This document shows positions 53,686 through 63,281 of a stretch of DNA of 64,000 bases, one piece after another. The position numbers and the translations under genes were made by a program. The DNA lies in assembly GCA_017467515.1 (NCBI GenBank), contig JAFUSU010000022.1, positions 1-64,000 on the forward strand, written 5' to 3'. The notes below the pieces were generated by a model. The model saw nothing but the letters and a program-made list of their open reading frames with translations, searched no databases and was not told the DNA's origin. Numbering within the stretch: the stretch's first letter is position 1; each line of letters starts with the position of its first letter. The stretch comes from Alphaproteobacteria bacterium (GTDB taxonomy: Bacteria > Pseudomonadota > Alphaproteobacteria > RF32 > CAG-239).

Positions 53686-56600
53686 GTCGGGAAAGCTGCT
53701 TGAAAGAGAGAGAAATGCGCAGTCGTATGGCAACGGAACAGCAGCGTCGGGCTTCTAATCCTTTTCGATCCGTATGGGTGGAAGCCTCAGCAGGAACAGG
53801 TAAAACAAAAGTTTTATCCGATAGGGTGTTACGTTTATTACTTTCGGGTGTCGCTCCGTCAAAAATTCTTTGCTTAACTTATACAAAGGCTGCCGCGGTT
53901 GAAATGAATGATCGTATTGCGCGCAGGCTCAGCCAGTGGGCTGTCATCAATGATGAAGATTTGGATAAGCAATTACAAGTGTTGTTGGGAAAAATACCGG
54001 ATGATCAAAAAGAATATCAACGATTAACAGCTTCGGCACGGCGCCTGTTTGCAGAATTGCTTGATACACCCGGCGGAATGAAAATTCAGACGTTGCACAG
54101 TTTTTGTCAGGAAGTTTTAAAAAGATTTCCTCTGGAAGCTAAAATTTCACCTTATTTTGAAGTTATGGACGATCGTGCTAAAAATGAAATTTTAGAGCAT
54201 ATTAAAACACAAATGCTCGTTGTCGCCGAAAAAAATAAGGAGCAGGAAAGTGCTGCTGCGGTTGGGTATTTGACGTCACATATTAATGAAATTTCTTTTC
54301 CGGATTTGATGTCGGCTATTACAGAAAATGCCGGTAAAATTATTCAACTGTTCCGCTCGTATCCGAAACAGGAAGATCTTTTGAATGAATTAGCAAGGAA
54401 ATTGGACGTTAATCCCTCAGACTCGGAAGAAAGCTTAAAAAAAACGTGGTTTCAATGTCTGGATATAAATTTGCTTCGTCAGATGCTTGGGGCTTGGTTT
54501 AAGGGAAGTAAATCTGATGTCCAAAAAGCTGAAATACTGGCGCCGTTGTTGGAGCGTCCTTTTGAATTATCGGATTACGGCTGTTTGTATCATCTTTTTT
54601 TAACCTCAAAAGGGGAATTGTGTGCTCTGAAAACTTATGCCACGAAAGGGGCATTAGCTGTTTTTCCGGATTTGGCAAATGAAGCTCTGAAAATGGGTCA
54701 GAGTTTGCTCGATTTGGAAAATAAATTAACGGCCGTTCGAGTTTATGATTCAACGAAAGCTGTTATTAAGGTTGCGCAAGAACTTATCGGAGAATACCAG
54801 AAATATAAGTTTGAACACGCAAAAATGGATTATGATGATTTGATTATGCTGACGCGCCAACTGTTAGAAGATAAATCCGTGGCTGATTGGGTGCTGTTCA
54901 AATTAGATGGGGGTATTGACAATGTTTTAATAGATGAAGCTCAAGATACATCACCTCATCAATGGGCTATTATTCGCTCGTTGACACAGGAATTTTTTGA
55001 TGAAAGTCGCGGTTTGAGAACTATTTTCGTGGTGGGTGATAGAAAGCAATCTATTTACAGTTTTCAGGGGGCTGATCCGCGTGAATTTGATAAAATGCGG
55101 TCTTATTTCAGGGAAAAAGCTTCTCGTTTTGATGAAGTTAATTTAGACATTTCTTTCCGCTCTGTACCTGCCGTTATGGATTGCGTTAATACTGTTTTCA
55201 GCACGCAGAAAACAACGCAAGGTGTGTTGGCAGACGGTGAAAAAATGGCACATCTTCCGTTTCGGAGCGGGGAGGCGGGAAAAATAGAAATATGGCCGTT
55301 GGTCGAAAGAGAAAAAGATGATGAGGAGGAGGGGTGGTTACCTCCGGTTGAGCGTAAAAAGGCGGAATCGAGCAGTTCTCGTTTGGCAAAAATGATTGCA
55401 ACCCGGATTAAACAAATGGTCGGGCGAGAGGATTTGATTTCTCAAGGACGCAAAGTGTGCTATAAAGATTTTTTGATTTTGGTACAGCGTCGTAATGCTT
55501 TTGTTGATGAATTGGTCAGAGAATGTAAACAAGCCGGTGTGTCAATCGCCGGTGTTGATAAGATTAAATTATTGGAACAGGTTGCCGTTCAAGATTTGGT
55601 GGCTTTGGGTAAATTTTTGCTCTTGCCGACAGATGATTTAACTTTAGCCGTTGTCTTGAAATCTCCTTTATTCGGGTTAACTGATGATGATCTGTTTTCC
55701 TTGTGTTATCAGCGTGGTCAGGCTTCGGTCTGGACCAGATTGGGAGATAACCCGAAGTATCGTGAAATCTATCAGATTTTGCAATCTTTACTGAATAAGG
55801 CTGATTATATTCGTCCGTTTGAGTTGTATGCTTATGTTTTAGGAACTTTGGAAGGACGGAAAAACTTTGAAAAACGTATGGGGACAGAGGTCGATGACGG
55901 TATTGATGAGTTTATTAATTTAACCCTGACTTTTGAACAAGAGCATATTCCTACCTTACAAGGTTTTATCAATTGGATCGGTCAAGATGAAGTAGAGATA
56001 AAAAGAGAGCAGGAACAAAGTGATGTTGATGCTGTTCGCATTATGACCGTGCACGGTTCAAAAGGTTTGCAAGCACCGATAGTTATTTTGCCGGATACCG
56101 TACGTCAAGTGAATTCTAAAAAGAGTATGGGTATGCTTTGGGATGATATTTTTTATTATCCTCTTTGTGCCGCCGATTATGAGAAAAATTGTCTGCGTGT
56201 AAAAGCTCAAGAACACTCTGATGAAATGGATGAATATCGGCGATTGTTATATGTTGCGTTGACCAGAGCCGAGGACAGGCTTTGTATTTGCGGATATGGT
56301 CAGAAAAATAAGCCTAAAGACGATTGTTGGTATATGCTATGTACGGAGCAAATGAAATCCGTCAGTCAGGAAGACAGTGACGGTAATTTGATTTATAACA
56401 GCGCTCAAGAAATCGATGTTAAGGGTAAATCAGCAAAAATAATGCCCGAATTATTACAAGAAAATATTCCTGACTGGCTGACAGAACGTGTTGTGCCAGA
56501 ATCTCCGTTAGCTAAACCTTACACACCATCAAAACCTGATGAAACAGATGAAGATGATGCTTTATTTTCACCTTTGACGGGAGAAAATAATAATCGTTAT

Positions 56601-57062
56601 CGTCGAGGATTGGTGATTCATCGATTGTTGCAATTTTTACCGGATGTGAACAGTAAGGACAAGAGAGGGGTAATTCGCGAATTTTTGCGTCAGAATGCAA
56701 CAGATTTTTCAGAACAACAAAAACAAAAAATAGAAGAAGAAGTTTTATTCTTAGTGACAAATCCTCAATTTGCACCGCTGTTTTCAAACGCTTCTAAAGC
56801 TGAAGTTCCGCTTATGGGGGAGGTTGACGGTAAAATTATTTCAGGACAGATTGATCGATTGGTCGTTTTGGAAAAAGAAGTATGGATTGTTGATTTTAAA
56901 ACGAATCGTCCGGCGGCTCATTCTCCGCAAGAGGTTCAACAGGCATATATTAAGCAATTAGCCGCATATAAGGCTTTATTAACAAGGATATATCCTTTAC
57001 ATACGATCAAAACTTTTCTGTTATGGACGGATACCGCACAAATAATGCCGTTGTCAGTCTGA
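53682..57062 (+). CDS. addA: Double-strand break repair helicase AddA
   Basis: 1126 aa. UvrD-like helicase with Walker A VEASAGTGKTKVL near 31-43, LIDEAQDTSPHQW, VGDRKQSIYSFQGADP, VNLDISFRSVPAVM and VHGSKGLQAPIV. A C-terminal nuclease motif VWIVDFKTNR is present. It is the motor of the AddAB end-resection complex. It is translationally coupled to addB. trxA follows after 94 bases. Confidence 0.95.
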   Translation: MSRESCLKEREMRSRMATEQQRRASNPFRSVWVEASAGTGKTKVLSDRVLRLLLSGVAPSKILCLTYTKAAAVEMNDRIARRLSQWAVINDEDLDKQLQVLLGKIPDDQKEYQRLTASARRLFAELLDTPGGMKIQTLHSFCQEVLKRFPLEAKISPYFEVMDDRAKNEILEHIKTQMLVVAEKNKEQESAAAVGYLTSHINEISFPDLMSAITENAGKIIQLFRSYPKQEDLLNELARKLDVNPSDSEESLKKTWFQCLDINLLRQMLGAWFKGSKSDVQKAEILAPLLERPFELSDYGCLYHLFLTSKGELCALKTYATKGALAVFPDLANEALKMGQSLLDLENKLTAVRVYDSTKAVIKVAQELIGEYQKYKFEHAKMDYDDLIMLTRQLLEDKSVADWVLFKLDGGIDNVLIDEAQDTSPHQWAIIRSLTQEFFDESRGLRTIFVVGDRKQSIYSFQGADPREFDKMRSYFREKASRFDEVNLDISFRSVPAVMDCVNTVFSTQKTTQGVLADGEKMAHLPFRSGEAGKIEIWPLVEREKDDEEEGWLPPVERKKAESSSSRLAKMIATRIKQMVGREDLISQGRKVCYKDFLILVQRRNAFVDELVRECKQAGVSIAGVDKIKLLEQVAVQDLVALGKFLLLPTDDLTLAVVLKSPLFGLTDDDLFSLCYQRGQASVWTRLGDNPKYREIYQILQSLLNKADYIRPFELYAYVLGTLEGRKNFEKRMGTEVDDGIDEFINLTLTFEQEHIPTLQGFINWIGQDEVEIKREQEQSDVDAVRIMTVHGSKGLQAPIVILPDTVRQVNSKKSMGMLWDDIFYYPLCAADYEKNCLRVKAQEHSDEMDEYRRLLYVALTRAEDRLCICGYGQKNKPKDDCWYMLCTEQMKSVSQEDSDGNLIYNSAQEIDVKGKSAKIMPELLQENIPDWLTERVVPESPLAKPYTPSKPDETDEDDALFSPLTGENNNRYRRGLVIHRLLQFLPDVNSKDKRGVIREFLRQNATDFSEQQKQKIEEEVLFLVTNPQFAPLFSNASKAEVPLMGEVDGKIISGQIDRLVVLEKEVWIVDFKTNRPAAHSPQEVQQAYIKQLAAYKALLTRIYPLHTIKTFLLWTDTAQIMPLSV

Positions 57063-57156
57063 TTTTTATAAAATTGTACTTTAATATTTTTTTTTCTTGA
57101 TTATATTAAAAGCATCTATATGTTAATATTATGGCAGCAACAAGAAAGGGAAAGTA

Positions 57157-57471
57157 ATGAAAGCAATTTTAGATAATCAGTTTGAAAATGAAGTTTTACA
57201 ATCAAAAGGTCTGGTATTGGTTGATTTCTGGGCAGAATGGTGCGGTCCTTGCCGTCAGTTAGGCCCTGTTTTGGAAGAAGTTTCTAAAGAAATCGGTAAT
57301 AAAGTTGAAATCTGCAAGATGAATGTTGATGAAGCTCCAAATACAGCCGCTCAATATGGTATTCGCAGTATTCCGACAATGTTTTTGTTTAAGGATGGTA
57401 AACAAGTTGATACTAAAGTCGGTTTGAACTCTAAGGACAGCTTAATCAGTTGGATTTCTTCTCACGCATAA
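57157..57471 (+). CDS. trxA: Thioredoxin
   Basis: 104 aa. The redox motif WCGPC is at 28-32 in FWAEWCGPCRQL, with the cis-Pro in SIPTMFLFKDG. It is a general disulfide reductase. AAGGGAAA precedes the ATG. Following addA is the usual alphaproteobacterial location. The gene ends before a tidy terminator at 57501. Confidence 0.97.
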   Translation: MKAILDNQFENEVLQSKGLVLVDFWAEWCGPCRQLGPVLEEVSKEIGNKVEICKMNVDEAPNTAAQYGIRSIPTMFLFKDGKQVDTKVGLNSKDSLISWISSHA

Positions 57472-57500
57472 GAAGAATTTGTTTTTATGAAAAAATCTAA

Positions 57501-57527
57501 AAGAGTCGGTTGTCCGGCTCTTTTTTT
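57501..57527 (+). terminator. Terminator of trxA
   Basis: AAGAGTCGG (57501-57509) pairs with CCGGCTCTT (57514-57522, one G-T pair) across TTGT, with a following T run to 57527. Confidence 0.85.
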
Positions 57528-57533
57528 GTGCAT

Positions 57534-57567
57534 AAAAAAAGCACCGTATCTCACGATAGGGTGCTTT
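57534..57567 (-). terminator. Terminator for the 115-aa gene (minus strand)
   Basis: AAAGCACC and GGTGCTTT with an inner TATC/GATA pair form a stem. Read on the minus strand a run of T (57540-57534) follows. It is about 80 bases past the stop at 57644; the DNA between (57568-57643) shows nothing else. Confidence 0.7.
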
Positions 57568-57643
57568 CAACAGAATTAATTAAGATTGCCCGTTTATCTC
57601 TCGACAATTGTTTTAGGGCGGCAGTTAGCTCAATGAAAAAAAA

Positions 57644-57991
57644 CTATTTTTTCCGTGTGTAAAGATTCAACACGGGGTTTTTCTCATATATCATTCCTTT
57701 GTACTCGAAGCTGTTGCCGAGCGGTGTCGGTTCTTTATAGCTGTGCTCCGGCACAATTTCGCTCTTGCCGGTTACGCAGTTATAAACTGCGAGGGTTCCT
57801 TCCGGTCCGCGTTTTACAATTGCGGGGAACGGAGCACCGGCCGGCATTGAGTGCTTGTCAGACGGTTTACAGAGTGTCAGCATAGTGATAAATGCCGGAG
57901 ATGCCTGATCTTCTTTGTTACGACCAAGCAAAACGTTCAGCTTTTTACTAACGTTGTACACTTCCATTCTCTTTACATTAATTTCCTTCAT
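57644..57991 (-). CDS. Hypothetical protein, 115 aa
   Basis: Unrecognised small soluble protein, beta-rich, basic, with SPAFITMLTLCKPSD and AIVKRGPEGTLAVYNCVTG segments. There is no signal peptide or membrane segment. Start is uncertain: ATGs occur at codons 1 and 9 and neither has a strong Shine-Dalgarno. A downstream terminator and the absence of another gene make it likely to be real. Confidence 0.55.
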   Translation of the reverse strand: MKEINVKRMEVYNVSKKLNVLLGRNKEDQASPAFITMLTLCKPSDKHSMPAGAPFPAIVKRGPEGTLAVYNCVTGKSEIVPEHSYKEPTPLGNSFEYKGMIYEKNPVLNLYTRKK

Positions 57992-58120
57992 AAGCTGTAA
58001 TTTTAATTTAACAATAATTGTTTATCGGGAATAATATAAGCACAATTTGTACTTAATTGCAAGCCTTAAAATGACAAAAAATTATTTTTGTGTCTAAAAT
58101 ATTGCGGATAAGTGATTTTT

Positions 58121-58867
58121 TTAACCGAGAATCGATAAAATAAGACCGATAAATAAAGGAATCGCTAAATTATCATCAATTTCAATTTTATCTTCGTACA
58201 ATTCGGCAAGAGTCGCCGCAAAGCACGCTAAAATACCGGCATAGGTAACCGGAAGAATCGGGTTAAACACAACCATAATCAATAAAGCACTGACAAACAG
58301 AGCCGTTGTCCCTTCCAATGTTTTGTTATTGCGTAAGTGTCTTGTTCCGTAGGCTTTTCCAAACAGGGCGGCGCAGGTATCAGAAACCAGCATAATGGTT
58401 AGCGCCACAACGGCTATCGGCTTGCTGAAAAACATTGTGCAAACAATTGCCGAAAATAAAACATACATTGAACCGGTAACTTGAAAAATATTGCGATTCA
58501 GTTCTTTTTTACGTAAGGTTTTGAAAAAGATTAAACCAAAACTTTTTCTTGCCCAAGGCCATTTTTTGTAATTTCCGTATTCCAAAATGGCATCGCTTAA
58601 AAAAATGATAGATAATAAGACAATAGCTTGCCCTTCCGGTATAAAATATATTAAAGCCGGAATCCATAATGAACTCAGGTGAATCAATTTGCGATAAAAT
58701 TCTTTTTTGATGGATTTGGTCAGGCTGATATGTAAGTCATCTGATAATTTGCTGTTTAAATTTTCACGCAGGTGGCGCAAACTTTCTGCGGATCGTTTGA
58801 TTTTAATTTTAGGCTTTGTAAATTTGATGTTTTCAAAGATAGTCGCAATTTTTTGTTTGTTAATCAT
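58121..58867 (-). CDS. Diacylglycerol/polyprenol kinase family (CTP-dependent type)
   Basis: 248 aa. A basic N-terminal cytoplasmic region is followed by about six membrane helices. FYRKLIHLSSLW, SDAILEYGNYKKWPWA, LVSDTCAALFGKAYG and NKTLEGT are the landmark segments of the SEC59/DGK1/VTE5 lipid kinase group. It would phosphorylate diacylglycerol or a polyprenol. It lies 97 bases downstream of the LTA-synthase-like gene in the same direction, so it may recycle the diacylglycerol that family releases, which I infer only from position. Confidence 0.8.
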   Translation of the reverse strand: MINKQKIATIFENIKFTKPKIKIKRSAESLRHLRENLNSKLSDDLHISLTKSIKKEFYRKLIHLSSLWIPALIYFIPEGQAIVLLSIIFLSDAILEYGNYKKWPWARKSFGLIFFKTLRKKELNRNIFQVTGSMYVLFSAIVCTMFFSKPIAVVALTIMLVSDTCAALFGKAYGTRHLRNNKTLEGTTALFVSALLIMVVFNPILPVTYAGILACFAATLAELYEDKIEIDDNLAIPLFIGLILSILG

Positions 58868-58964
58868 TATCGTCTCTACCTTATTTAATTGAACAACAAG
58901 GTATTAACACCTAAAAGGGCAGTTGTAAAGATAGATTTATCAAGTACAGTTAATAAAAAACAAG

Positions 58965-60836
58965 TTATTTGTCTTTATCAATTTTCATATTGTTTTGCCA
59001 ATCGTTAGCCGTTTGATAGAAGGCAACAGCCTCCTCCAAAAGTGTTTTTTGTTCCGTATTCGTTAAATTATCCGGTTGAACAATATATTGCCTAATCGGT
59101 TTTAAAATGACGGATCCGTTTTGTTTAAGATAGCCGATTTGTTGATAATTACTGACGAATGCACGTGGTTCATACTCGGCAGATAAGGCATCTTGTCCGA
59201 AAAAATGACTTTCGTAGCTGATATCCAATAATCCGAGAACAGTCGGCAGAATATCTATTTGGCTGATCGGTTTATCAATAAGGTGAGGTGAAACAAACTG
59301 AGGTCCGTAAAACAAAGCAGGAATCAAATGTTCGCTAATATTTATTTCTTCATTTCCTGAAGAATCGGCTCCTCGATTGGCGATAAAAACAAATAATGTA
59401 TTATTAAACCACGGTTTTTCTTTTGCTTGTTCAATAAATTTTTTTATTGCGAAATCGGCATATTTAATTCCTCCGTTACGTCCGGCAATTTTTGAGGGTA
59501 AATCTATTTTTCCCTCAGGGTAGGTATACGGATGATGATTGGATAGTGTCATAGCCAGTGTTAAGAAAGGTTTTTCTGCTTTGTAAGAAAGATCGGCTTC
59601 GGTAATGATTTTATTAAATAAATCTTCATCGCAGGCTCCCCAGATGTTAGAAAAAGAAACATCATCTTTTGACCAATTTGTTTTATCTAACACTTGAAAA
59701 CCGTTCTTTTCCATAAAATAATTGGTGTTTGCCAATAAACCATATCCGCCGTATATCCATTTATTATCATACCCTTTTTCTTTGAATATTTGTCCCATAC
59801 CGTATAAATTTTCATTATCCGAGCGACGCGTAATCGGCATTCCCGGTAATGGCGGCATCGATAATGTAAGGGCTTCTATGCCGCGAATGGCTTGTGTGCC
59901 GGTAGCATAAACCTGATTAAAATATAAACTTTCCTGTGCTAATTGATTTAAAAAAGGTGTTTTTTCGGTAGAAATGAACGGGGCACTCATACTTTCCATC
60001 AAAACAATGATAATATTTGCTCTTTTTTCCGGACGGAAAGCATTAATTTGGCGAGCAATACTTTTTTTAGGGTCAATATATGTTATGTTATTGCTTTTAA
60101 ATTTTCCCTGTAAAAGAGCAATATTGGTAGCTTCCTCTCTTGTCAGATAAAAATCATCATAATTGATTTCATTTTTCCAAAAAGCATCACACAAGCTGAA
60201 AGTTCCTTGTTTGGCCAATTCATTGTTAAATCGATTATTGCTGATTTGCATATTGGCCGGATTAACGTTACGAAAGGCTAACAAACAAATAAAACAATAA
60301 ATCAAACTGTGGAACAGGCGTAAAATAATTTTTGGAGAATGGCATTGAGGCACAATATATTTGTGACAGAAATAAACGGTTATGATTGTTGCCGTTCCCA
60401 AGCCGATAATCGTCCAAACAACGGGATAATCACGAAGCAGATTAAAACCAATCTGATTGGTGTAAATTAAACTATCAACAGCGATAAAGTTAAAGGCAGA
60501 CGAAAACTTATGCCAGAAAAGAGCGGAAGCAATGATTTCTATATAGGTAAAAAAAACAAATCCGCTAAAAAACAGCGTGGTTAAAATTTTATCCGTTTTA
60601 CTTCCGACCTTTGACTGCGGAAGGAGTAACAGATAACCGACGTAAGGGAGCGCCATAAAGATAAAAGCTACACTGGTCGTTAATGATAAGACGCCGATGG
60701 TTTGAATAATCGAAGAAAAGGAAAAGTCTATTTCCTGATGGTAATAAAAAGCCAGCCCCAATTTGAGTATAAATTCACTGATAATTGCAAAAATGTAAAA
60801 AGGGACGAGGCGTCTGACCAAAAATGAATTCATCAA
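58965..60836 (-). CDS. LTA synthase/sulfatase-like membrane protein, possible pseudoenzyme
   Basis: 623 aa. Five N-terminal membrane helices (about 1-200) precede a periplasmic sulfatase-fold domain: IIIVLMESMSAPFIS (metal Glu), YATGTQAIRGIEALTLSMPPLPG and, near the C-terminal side, FVFIANRGADSSGNEE. In active homologues the nucleophile Thr is in GTRTVRG and the metal-binding pair is ADH. Here these positions read GTQAIRG and ANR, so the Thr and the Asp-His pair appear to be lost. The architecture then resembles PbgA/YejM, an inactive relative that regulates LPS. Upstream of the lipid kinase on the same strand. Confidence 0.8.
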   Translation of the reverse strand: MMNSFLVRRLVPFYIFAIISEFILKLGLAFYYHQEIDFSFSSIIQTIGVLSLTTSVAFIFMALPYVGYLLLLPQSKVGSKTDKILTTLFFSGFVFFTYIEIIASALFWHKFSSAFNFIAVDSLIYTNQIGFNLLRDYPVVWTIIGLGTATIITVYFCHKYIVPQCHSPKIILRLFHSLIYCFICLLAFRNVNPANMQISNNRFNNELAKQGTFSLCDAFWKNEINYDDFYLTREEATNIALLQGKFKSNNITYIDPKKSIARQINAFRPEKRANIIIVLMESMSAPFISTEKTPFLNQLAQESLYFNQVYATGTQAIRGIEALTLSMPPLPGMPITRRSDNENLYGMGQIFKEKGYDNKWIYGGYGLLANTNYFMEKNGFQVLDKTNWSKDDVSFSNIWGACDEDLFNKIITEADLSYKAEKPFLTLAMTLSNHHPYTYPEGKIDLPSKIAGRNGGIKYADFAIKKFIEQAKEKPWFNNTLFVFIANRGADSSGNEEINISEHLIPALFYGPQFVSPHLIDKPISQIDILPTVLGLLDISYESHFFGQDALSAEYEPRAFVSNYQQIGYLKQNGSVILKPIRQYIVQPDNLTNTEQKTLLEEAVAFYQTANDWQNNMKIDKDK

Positions 60837-60917
60837 CTATTCCTTTAAAAATTTTAATTTTTTACAGAATACACGTTTCTTTTCGAGAAGCAAGTTTTTT
60901 ATATTTTATAGACAAAT

Positions 60918-63173
60918 CTAATCAACTTTAGAGATGTAATCTTTATGCAATTTTTTGTGTCCGTAATTATCGAACATAATTTCCAGTTTGTTTCCATCGA
61001 CATTTATAATCTTTCCGTAACCGAAAGTTTCGTGATAAACACGGGTGCCGATAATTTGCCGTTGTGCGTAAGATTGTTGACTGTATGTCGGACGTGATTT
61101 ATTGGTCCATGGCTTATTTTGTTGCCGGCTACCGTAATTATTTGAGGTGTATCCTGAATAAAATTGGGTAACCTGATTACAAATTTCTATATTTTGCGGC
61201 GGTAATTCATTAATAAAGCGCGAAGGGATGTTATTTTGCCATTGTCCGTAAACACGGCGATTCATAGTCGTTAAAATATATAATTTTTGCTTTGCTCTTG
61301 TTATGGCGACATAAGCCAGCCTGCGTTCTTCTTCCAAGGCTGAGCTTCCTCCTTCATCTAAACTGCGTTGATGCGGAAATAATCCTTCTTCCCAGCCGGG
61401 GAGAAAAACAACGTCAAATTCCAAACCTTTTGCCGAATGTAGGGTAATCAGCATAACTTTATTAGTACTCAAGGCCTCATCATTATCCATAACTAGACTG
61501 ACGTGCTCTAAGAAATCAGCTAAAGTGGGATATTTTTCTTTATCCGTTAAGACGCTGATAAGCTCTTTGATATTTTCTAATCTTCCGGGCGCTTCAACTG
61601 ATGAATCGTTTTTAAGCATATCAATATAACCGGAGTCCTCCAGTACTTGCGCGGCTAAATCGTCAGGGGAAACGGCAGGCACAATTTTACGCCATTCATT
61701 AAAATTGGCAATTAATTCGCTCATCGCCGCTTTGGCTTTACCGGTTAAAGTGCCATCATTAACCATTTTTTCAACGGCCATATAAAGTGATATATGTTCA
61801 AGACGTGCCATATCATAAAATTTTTCGATGGTTTTTGCGCCAATTCCTCGTGCCGGTTTGTTGATAATCCGTTCAAAAGCTAAATCATCGTGCGGTTGTA
61901 AAATAACACGAAAGTAAGCTAAGGCATCGCGAATCTCGGCACGTTCATAAAATTTTGGTCCGCCGATGACTTGATAAGGAATTGCCTCAGCCATAAATTT
62001 TTCTTCAAACTCGCGCGTTTGGAAGGCCGTACGCACCAAAACAGCCATTTGAGCGTAATCATAATTTTGTCTGTGTAAGGTTTCAATTTCTTCAATGACA
62101 TAACGGGCTTCGTCTTCTCCGCTATATGTGCTGATAATTTTTATCGGACAATTGTCAGCTTGACGAGCAGGGCTGTTTTCGGCAACTTTCAGTGTTTTTC
62201 CCAAACGACCGTCATTGTGACTGATAAGACTTGAGGCGGCCGCCAAAATATTGGCGGTTGAGCGATAATTTCGCTCCAATCGTATGATTTGGCAGTTTTT
62301 AAAATCTTTTTCAAAACGCAGAATATTTTCTATTTCTGCGCCACGCCATGAATAAATGGATTGATCATCATCTCCGACACAACATAAATTTTTATTTTTT
62401 TGAGACAGCAAACGTAAAAATAAATATTGAGTTACATTGGTATCTTGATACTCATCAACCATAATGTAAGTAAATTTGCTTTGATAGTGTTCCAATACAT
62501 CAGCGTTTGATTGGAGAATCGTCAAAGTATCGAGCAAAATATCCCCGAAATCAACACAGTTAAGCTCAATCAGTCGTTGCTGATAGCGTTTATAAACTTC
62601 AGTCAGAATATTGCTTTTGTAGTTGTTTTCTATTTTATCAATCGTCCAACCTTTGTCTTTCCAACGTTGAATATGATCAACAATGGCTTGGGGCGGATAT
62701 TTTTTATCATCAACGCCCAGATCGGCACAGACTTGTTTAACAACACGCTTTTGATCGTCTTCTCCTAAAATGGTAAAATTAGAATTCAGACCGGCTAATT
62801 CGGCGTGAGCGCGCAAGATTTTGACGCAAATGCTGTGAAATGTTCCCAGCCAAACACTATCAACCATATCTCCGATAAGATTTTGAACGCGTTCTTTCAT
62901 TTCTCGTGCGGCACGGTTGGTAAAGGTGACAACCAGACAATTCCACGGTTGAGCTTTGTGCTGTGCAAGAATATAGGCCAAACGTGTCGTTAATACCTTT
63001 GTTTTTCCCGTTCCTGCTCCCGATAAAACCAAAACAGGTCCTTCTGTGGTTTGTACTGCAAGTCTTTGCTCCGGATTGAGCGTCTCAAGCCAAGGGAAAG
63101 ACGGTATAAGTTGTTGTGTGTTGTTGTAGATCGGTGCAGCGCTACCGTCATCTAAATCAAAAATATCATCCAT
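60918..63173 (-). CDS. uvrD: ATP-dependent DNA helicase UvrD/PcrA family
   Basis: 751 aa. Walker A VLSGAGTGKTKVLTTR, VDEYQDTN, QSIYSWRGAEIEN, LERNYRST and VMLITLHSAKGLEFD are present in order. A C-terminal tudor-like tail (RVYHETFGYGKIINVDG) is typical of UvrD/PcrA. It acts in nucleotide excision and mismatch repair. Rep is a possible alternative but lacks this tail. It stands alone, divergent from the MoxR gene at 63282. Confidence 0.93.
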   Translation of the reverse strand: MDDIFDLDDGSAAPIYNNTQQLIPSFPWLETLNPEQRLAVQTTEGPVLVLSGAGTGKTKVLTTRLAYILAQHKAQPWNCLVVTFTNRAAREMKERVQNLIGDMVDSVWLGTFHSICVKILRAHAELAGLNSNFTILGEDDQKRVVKQVCADLGVDDKKYPPQAIVDHIQRWKDKGWTIDKIENNYKSNILTEVYKRYQQRLIELNCVDFGDILLDTLTILQSNADVLEHYQSKFTYIMVDEYQDTNVTQYLFLRLLSQKNKNLCCVGDDDQSIYSWRGAEIENILRFEKDFKNCQIIRLERNYRSTANILAAASSLISHNDGRLGKTLKVAENSPARQADNCPIKIISTYSGEDEARYVIEEIETLHRQNYDYAQMAVLVRTAFQTREFEEKFMAEAIPYQVIGGPKFYERAEIRDALAYFRVILQPHDDLAFERIINKPARGIGAKTIEKFYDMARLEHISLYMAVEKMVNDGTLTGKAKAAMSELIANFNEWRKIVPAVSPDDLAAQVLEDSGYIDMLKNDSSVEAPGRLENIKELISVLTDKEKYPTLADFLEHVSLVMDNDEALSTNKVMLITLHSAKGLEFDVVFLPGWEEGLFPHQRSLDEGGSSALEEERRLAYVAITRAKQKLYILTTMNRRVYGQWQNNIPSRFINELPPQNIEICNQVTQFYSGYTSNNYGSRQQNKPWTNKSRPTYSQQSYAQRQIIGTRVYHETFGYGKIINVDGNKLEIMFDNYGHKKLHKDYISKVD

Positions 63174-63281
63174 GTTTGTTAATCTGATATACTTCTTGTT
63201 TTTTTAACCTTTGTGCAATATATATGATATAAAAGTCTTTGCAAAGATATTTTTTATATTTATGCCTAAGGGAGATTATAA

